Shown here one piece after another: positions 61,337 to 64,000 of a stretch of 64,000 bases of DNA (its first letter is position 1; every line of letters begins with the position of its first letter). The notes below the pieces were generated by a model. The model saw nothing but the letters and a program-made list of their open reading frames with translations. It did no database searches and had not been told where the DNA came from. The stretch spans positions 124,001 to 188,000 of the forward strand of contig NZ_CP152017.1 in NCBI RefSeq assembly GCF_038618305.1. Reading direction: 5' to 3'. Origin of the DNA: Sporosarcina sp. FSL K6-2383. Its GTDB lineage: Bacteria; Bacillota; Bacilli; Bacillales_A; Planococcaceae. The translations under genes and the position numbers were made by a program.

Positions 61337-62278
61337 ATGACCGAATCTATTTCCTATACAACTGAAGAAATTGCCCATATTTTAAAAGTATCAAAATTGA
61401 CCGTTTATGATTTGATCAAAAAAGGGGTGTTGCCTTCCTACCGTGTCGGACGACAAATACGCGTTGATGCCCAGGACCTCCATACATATAAAGAACAAGC
61501 AAAAAGTGGACATGTTGTTATGAAACCATCGCCGTCAATGACCAAAAGCCCTGAATCGGCATCCACTTCACTTAGGCAAATCATCATTAGCGGGCAAGAT
61601 ATTAGCTTGGATATTCTAGCCAACTATATTGAAAAAAGCTCAACAACCATCCGCCCTCTCCGTTCCTATACAGGCAGCTTGAATAGCTTGGTTGACATGT
61701 ATCAAGGGAAAGCAGATGTTGTGAGCACACACTTATTTGATGGGGATACGGATAGCTATAATCTTCCTTATATTCGCAGAATTTTAGTTGGGCATTCCTA
61801 TATCGTTCTCCATCTTCTATCGCGCTGGGAAGGCTTTTATGTCGCGAAAGGAAACCCGAAAAACATTCAAACATGGACCGACTTTCTAACACCCGGCATT
61901 ACAATGATAAATCGAGAAAAAGGGTCGGGCGCTAGGGTATTAATTGATGAGCAGTTACGACTATCAGGTATCACACCCCATACGGTCAAAGGCTATGACA
62001 CAGAGGAATCGAGCCATATTGGAGTCGCAAGTAAGGTAGTTAGTGGTCAAGCCGATGTAGGCGTAGGTATTGAAAAAGCCGCCCGCCTCGTCGACGTCGA
62101 CTTTATCCCCATTATTCAAGAGCATTATGACTTGGTTATCATGAAGACGCCGAAAAACGCCGAGTTCATCGAGCAATTACAAAGTATTGTGCAATCTGAA
62201 TCCTTCCAAAATGAACTCGAGGCAATTGGAGGCTATGACCTATCACGAACAGGGGAAATTATGTACGAGACTCCTTAA
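61337..62278 (+). CDS. HTH regulator with periplasmic-binding-type domain (molybdate regulator-like)
   Basis: The 313-aa protein has an N-terminal excisionase-type helix-turn-helix (residues 1-55: YTTEEIAHILKVSKLTVYDLIKKGVLPSYRVGRQIRVD) and a C-terminal PBP-like domain (about 85-305) with the conserved MINREKGSGARVLIDEQL and QADVGVGIEKAA. This is the COG1910 architecture that links molybdate or tungstate binding to gene control. AAGGAGGCG lies before the ATG. The gene converges on a mod-type ABC transporter and overlaps its 3' end by 20 bp, so it probably regulates that uptake system. Confidence 0.82.
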   Translation: MTESISYTTEEIAHILKVSKLTVYDLIKKGVLPSYRVGRQIRVDAQDLHTYKEQAKSGHVVMKPSPSMTKSPESASTSLRQIIISGQDISLDILANYIEKSSTTIRPLRSYTGSLNSLVDMYQGKADVVSTHLFDGDTDSYNLPYIRRILVGHSYIVLHLLSRWEGFYVAKGNPKNIQTWTDFLTPGITMINREKGSGARVLIDEQLRLSGITPHTVKGYDTEESSHIGVASKVVSGQADVGVGIEKAARLVDVDFIPIIQEHYDLVIMKTPKNAEFIEQLQSIVQSESFQNELEAIGGYDLSRTGEIMYETP

Positions 62279-62894
62279 TGACCCCTTGTTCAAGGAACAG
62301 AATACGATCACCTAACTTTTCAGCCTCATCCATATCATGCGTCACAATAATAAATGGAATTTTCCACATGTAATGGAGTCTCAGTAGTTCGTCTTGACAC
62401 TCAATACGCGTTTCACGATCCAAGGCAGACAACGGCTCATCTAATAATAAAACAGAAGGCTCCGTCACCAAGGCACGCGCCAACGCGACTCGTTGCTTTT
62501 CTCCACCTGAAATCTGGTGGGGATATTTTTTGATTAAATGCCCAATCCCTAACACACTAAGCAATTGATCACTGCGCGACAGCGCAATTTTATCTTTCAC
62601 ACCATAGTTAATATTCTTTTCTACCGTCATATGTGGAAACAGCGCATAGTCTTGGAATAAGTACCCAACATTTCTTTTCTGCGGCGGCAATGATTGACCT
62701 TTCCCTTGAAAATACACTTCCCCATTCAACGTCACTAAGCCCTCATCTGGCTGATCAAGTCCGGCAATCACATTCAAAATCGTCGTTTTCCCCGACCCCG
62801 AAGGCCCGACTAACACAACAATTTCATCCTCTATTTTCAAGTGAACATCCACTGAAAAATGTGCCAATGCTTTTTTTATTTGCACGTCTAACAT
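62259..62894 (-). CDS. modC: Molybdate-type ABC transporter ATP-binding protein
   Basis: The approximately 211-aa ATPase has Walker A GPSGSGKTTIL, Q-loop LFQDYALFPHMTVEKNI, signature ISGGEKQRVALARAL, Walker B SVLLLDEPLSALDRET and a His switch VTHDMDE. Unlike E. coli ModC it lacks the C-terminal MOP/TOBE domain, as in many Gram-positive versions. The start is uncertain: ATG at 62894 is preferred over a GTG at 62906. It follows modB with no gap and completes a modABC operon. Confidence 0.85.
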   Translation of the reverse strand: MLDVQIKKALAHFSVDVHLKIEDEIVVLVGPSGSGKTTILNVIAGLDQPDEGLVTLNGEVYFQGKGQSLPPQKRNVGYLFQDYALFPHMTVEKNINYGVKDKIALSRSDQLLSVLGIGHLIKKYPHQISGGEKQRVALARALVTEPSVLLLDEPLSALDRETRIECQDELLRLHYMWKIPFIIVTHDMDEAEKLGDRILFLEQGVIKESRT

Positions 62895-62906
62895 CCAAAC
62901 ACCCAC

Positions 62907-63596
62907 TTATGTATGTCCATTTTTATACCGCTGCATATTACGCCTGCTCCACCAATTCAACCACATAATCGTACTGAAACCGAGTGCTACGATAATAACG
63001 ACCCAAAAAGCTGCCTTTTCCGTTTGCCCCGATTCTACTGCAAAGTAGATGGCCATCGGAATCGTATCCGTCTTGCCCGGAATATAGCCAGCTAACATTA
63101 ATGTCGCACCAAACTCACCAAGTCCACGCGCAAACGACAATACCAATCCCGCCAACAACCCCGGCCAGGCAAGCGGAAAGGTGATCGTTCGAAATACCTT
63201 CCACTCTGAAGCCCCCATCGTCCGAGCGGCATTTTCCATTCGACTATCTAAACTATCAAATGCCGCACTCGCACTTTGATACATCAACGGAAAAGAAACG
63301 ACAATCGACGCAATCACCGCACCAATCCACGTAAATACAATCTGAACATCAAACCACTCTAACAGCCAACTACCGATCCATCCTTTTTTACCAAACAGAA
63401 TGAGCAGCCCAAAACCAACAACAGTCGGCGGTAGCACCAATGGCAATAGAAATAATGATTCAATAATACTTTTACCAAAAAATTGTTTTCTCGAAAATAA
63501 ATGAGCAAAAAACACACCCGTTATGAACACAATAACAGTCGAGATCCCCGCTATTTTTAACGATAACATCAATGGTGTGTAGTCAGTCACAGTCAC
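62907..63596 (-). CDS. modB: Molybdate-type ABC transporter permease
   Basis: The 229-aa permease has five or six membrane helices. The EAA loop is AARTMGASEWKVFRTITFPLAWPGLLAGLVLSFARGLGEFGATLMLAG, typical of ModB. It forms a pore for molybdate or tungstate uptake with ModA and ModC. The start is GTG with GGGGG six bases upstream. ModA is encoded just before it and modC just after it. Confidence 0.9.
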   Translation of the reverse strand: MTVTDYTPLMLSLKIAGISTVIVFITGVFFAHLFSRKQFFGKSIIESLFLLPLVLPPTVVGFGLLILFGKKGWIGSWLLEWFDVQIVFTWIGAVIASIVVSFPLMYQSASAAFDSLDSRMENAARTMGASEWKVFRTITFPLAWPGLLAGLVLSFARGLGEFGATLMLAGYIPGKTDTIPMAIYFAVESGQTEKAAFWVVIIVALGFSTIMWLNWWSRRNMQRYKNGHT

Positions 63597-63611
63597 AAGT
63601 ATTCCCCCTAC

Positions 63612-64000
63612 TTACTGGAAACCATATTTCTTCAAAATTTCTTTTCCTTCATCACCTGTTAAAAACGCCAAAAACGCTTTAGCTTCTTCAGGATGTTTAG
63701 TTTCCGAAACAACCGCACCAGGATAGACAATCGGCTCATGCCATTCCACATTAGCAGTCGCCAACACTTTCACCTTGTCCGACATTTTCGCATCACTAGA
63801 ATAAACCACACCTAAATCCGCATTGCCCATTTCCACATGCGTCAACACTTGGCGCACATCCGAGCCTAACACCATCTTATCCTGCAACGGCTCCCATAAG
63901 CCAATATTCTCCAACACTTCTTTTGTATAACGCCCAACCGGCACACTTTCAGGCTCCCCAATGGCAAAATGCGTAATTGCCGACGGATCAATATCTTCAA
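63612..64000 (-). CDS. modA: Molybdate-type substrate-binding protein (5' end outside the window)
   Basis: Only the C-terminal part is present, and the frame stays open to the window edge. Visible are ITHFAIGEPESVPVGRYTKEVLENIGLWE and DLGVVYSSDAKMSDKVKVLA, ending EILKKYGFQ. These match the ModA family that binds molybdate or tungstate at the outer face of the membrane. It is the first gene of modABC, with modB starting 16 bp after its stop. Confidence 0.88.
   Translation of the reverse strand, partial: EDIDPSAITHFAIGEPESVPVGRYTKEVLENIGLWEPLQDKMVLGSDVRQVLTHVEMGNADLGVVYSSDAKMSDKVKVLATANVEWHEPIVYPGAVVSETKHPEEAKAFLAFLTGDEGKEILKKYGFQ

Noticed and set aside
1..64000. T-box or metabolite riboswitches
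   Set aside because: I searched by eye for the T-box core and common riboswitch motifs before likely targets (rocF, lysE, mod, glmM, cstA) and saw none.

Overview
The window reads as a chromosome segment of a low-to-moderate GC, endospore-forming Bacillales bacterium, most likely Planococcaceae/Caryophanaceae and possibly Sporosarcina-like. The grounds are gene content and order: cwlD-salA-gerD-kbaA followed by a pdaB-position gene and a tRNA block; rocF-sigW-rsiW-cdaA-cdaR-glmM; KbaA, GerD and CwlD for sporulation and germination; strong Shine-Dalgarno sites; and SigW-, PhoP- and MerR-type promoters. The genus is inference. No rRNA, prophage, IS element, CRISPR array or replication origin was seen.

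Layout. 1-5.5 kb: a GNAT remnant, an HTH/membrane protein, a GNAT-VanW pair, and an ABC exporter with a LytTR/DUF3021 regulatory pair. 5.5-13 kb: LysE exporter, RlmI-type rRNA methyltransferase, XRE/membrane pair, VOC protein, DUF2339 membrane protein, a permuted papain-fold protein and small hypotheticals. 13-20 kb: serine hydrolase, TipA-like and BmrR-like MerR regulators, and a dCache chemoreceptor. 20-25 kb: LytS/LytT two-component system with a CstA-family transporter, which looks like a pyruvate-sensing and uptake locus. 25-34 kb: ROK sugar kinase, VOC/ArsR pair, YcxB and three lipoproteins, EamA transporter, nitronate monooxygenase and an orphan PstS-like protein. 34-44 kb: four regulator-target pairs (ArsR-MFS, MerR-membrane protein, PadR-DUF2812, amidohydrolase-APH) and a second chemoreceptor. 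44-49 kb: ytoQ and the pst phosphate genes in the order pstB | pstS-pstC-pstA, with two separate PHO boxes. 49-55 kb: glmM, cdaR, cdaA, rsiW, sigW, rocF (all on the minus strand). 55.6-56.6 kb: five tRNA genes separated by related repeats. 56.7-61.2 kb: sporulation genes, Mrp/SalA and a rhodanese. 61.3-64 kb: a molybdate-type regulator and a mod ABC transporter cut by the window edge.

The region is mostly ordinary core and accessory genome, but its non-coding DNA is rich in structure. The most unusual items are: (i) three homologous spacers ending in TTAAAATTG/CAATTTTAA that separate four consecutive tRNA genes; (ii) three intergenic arrays with a roughly 21-bp period, two of which encode degenerate heptapeptides in the transcribed direction; (iii) a 79-bp dispersed repeat lying exactly between the two halves of the split pst locus; (iv) palindromic composite elements around 15.2 and 16.2 kb; (v) a duplicated GNAT 3' end flanking a small HTH gene; (vi) an apparently leaderless ArsR-type gene; and (vii) three MerR genes each preceded by a 19-bp-spacer promoter, one of them with an internal start that would make a separate ligand-binding TipAS-like protein.

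Many starts given here are shorter than the longest open frame because a Shine-Dalgarno site lies directly before an internal ATG, GTG or TTG; each case is explained. Family names come from recognising motifs by eye, with no database search.
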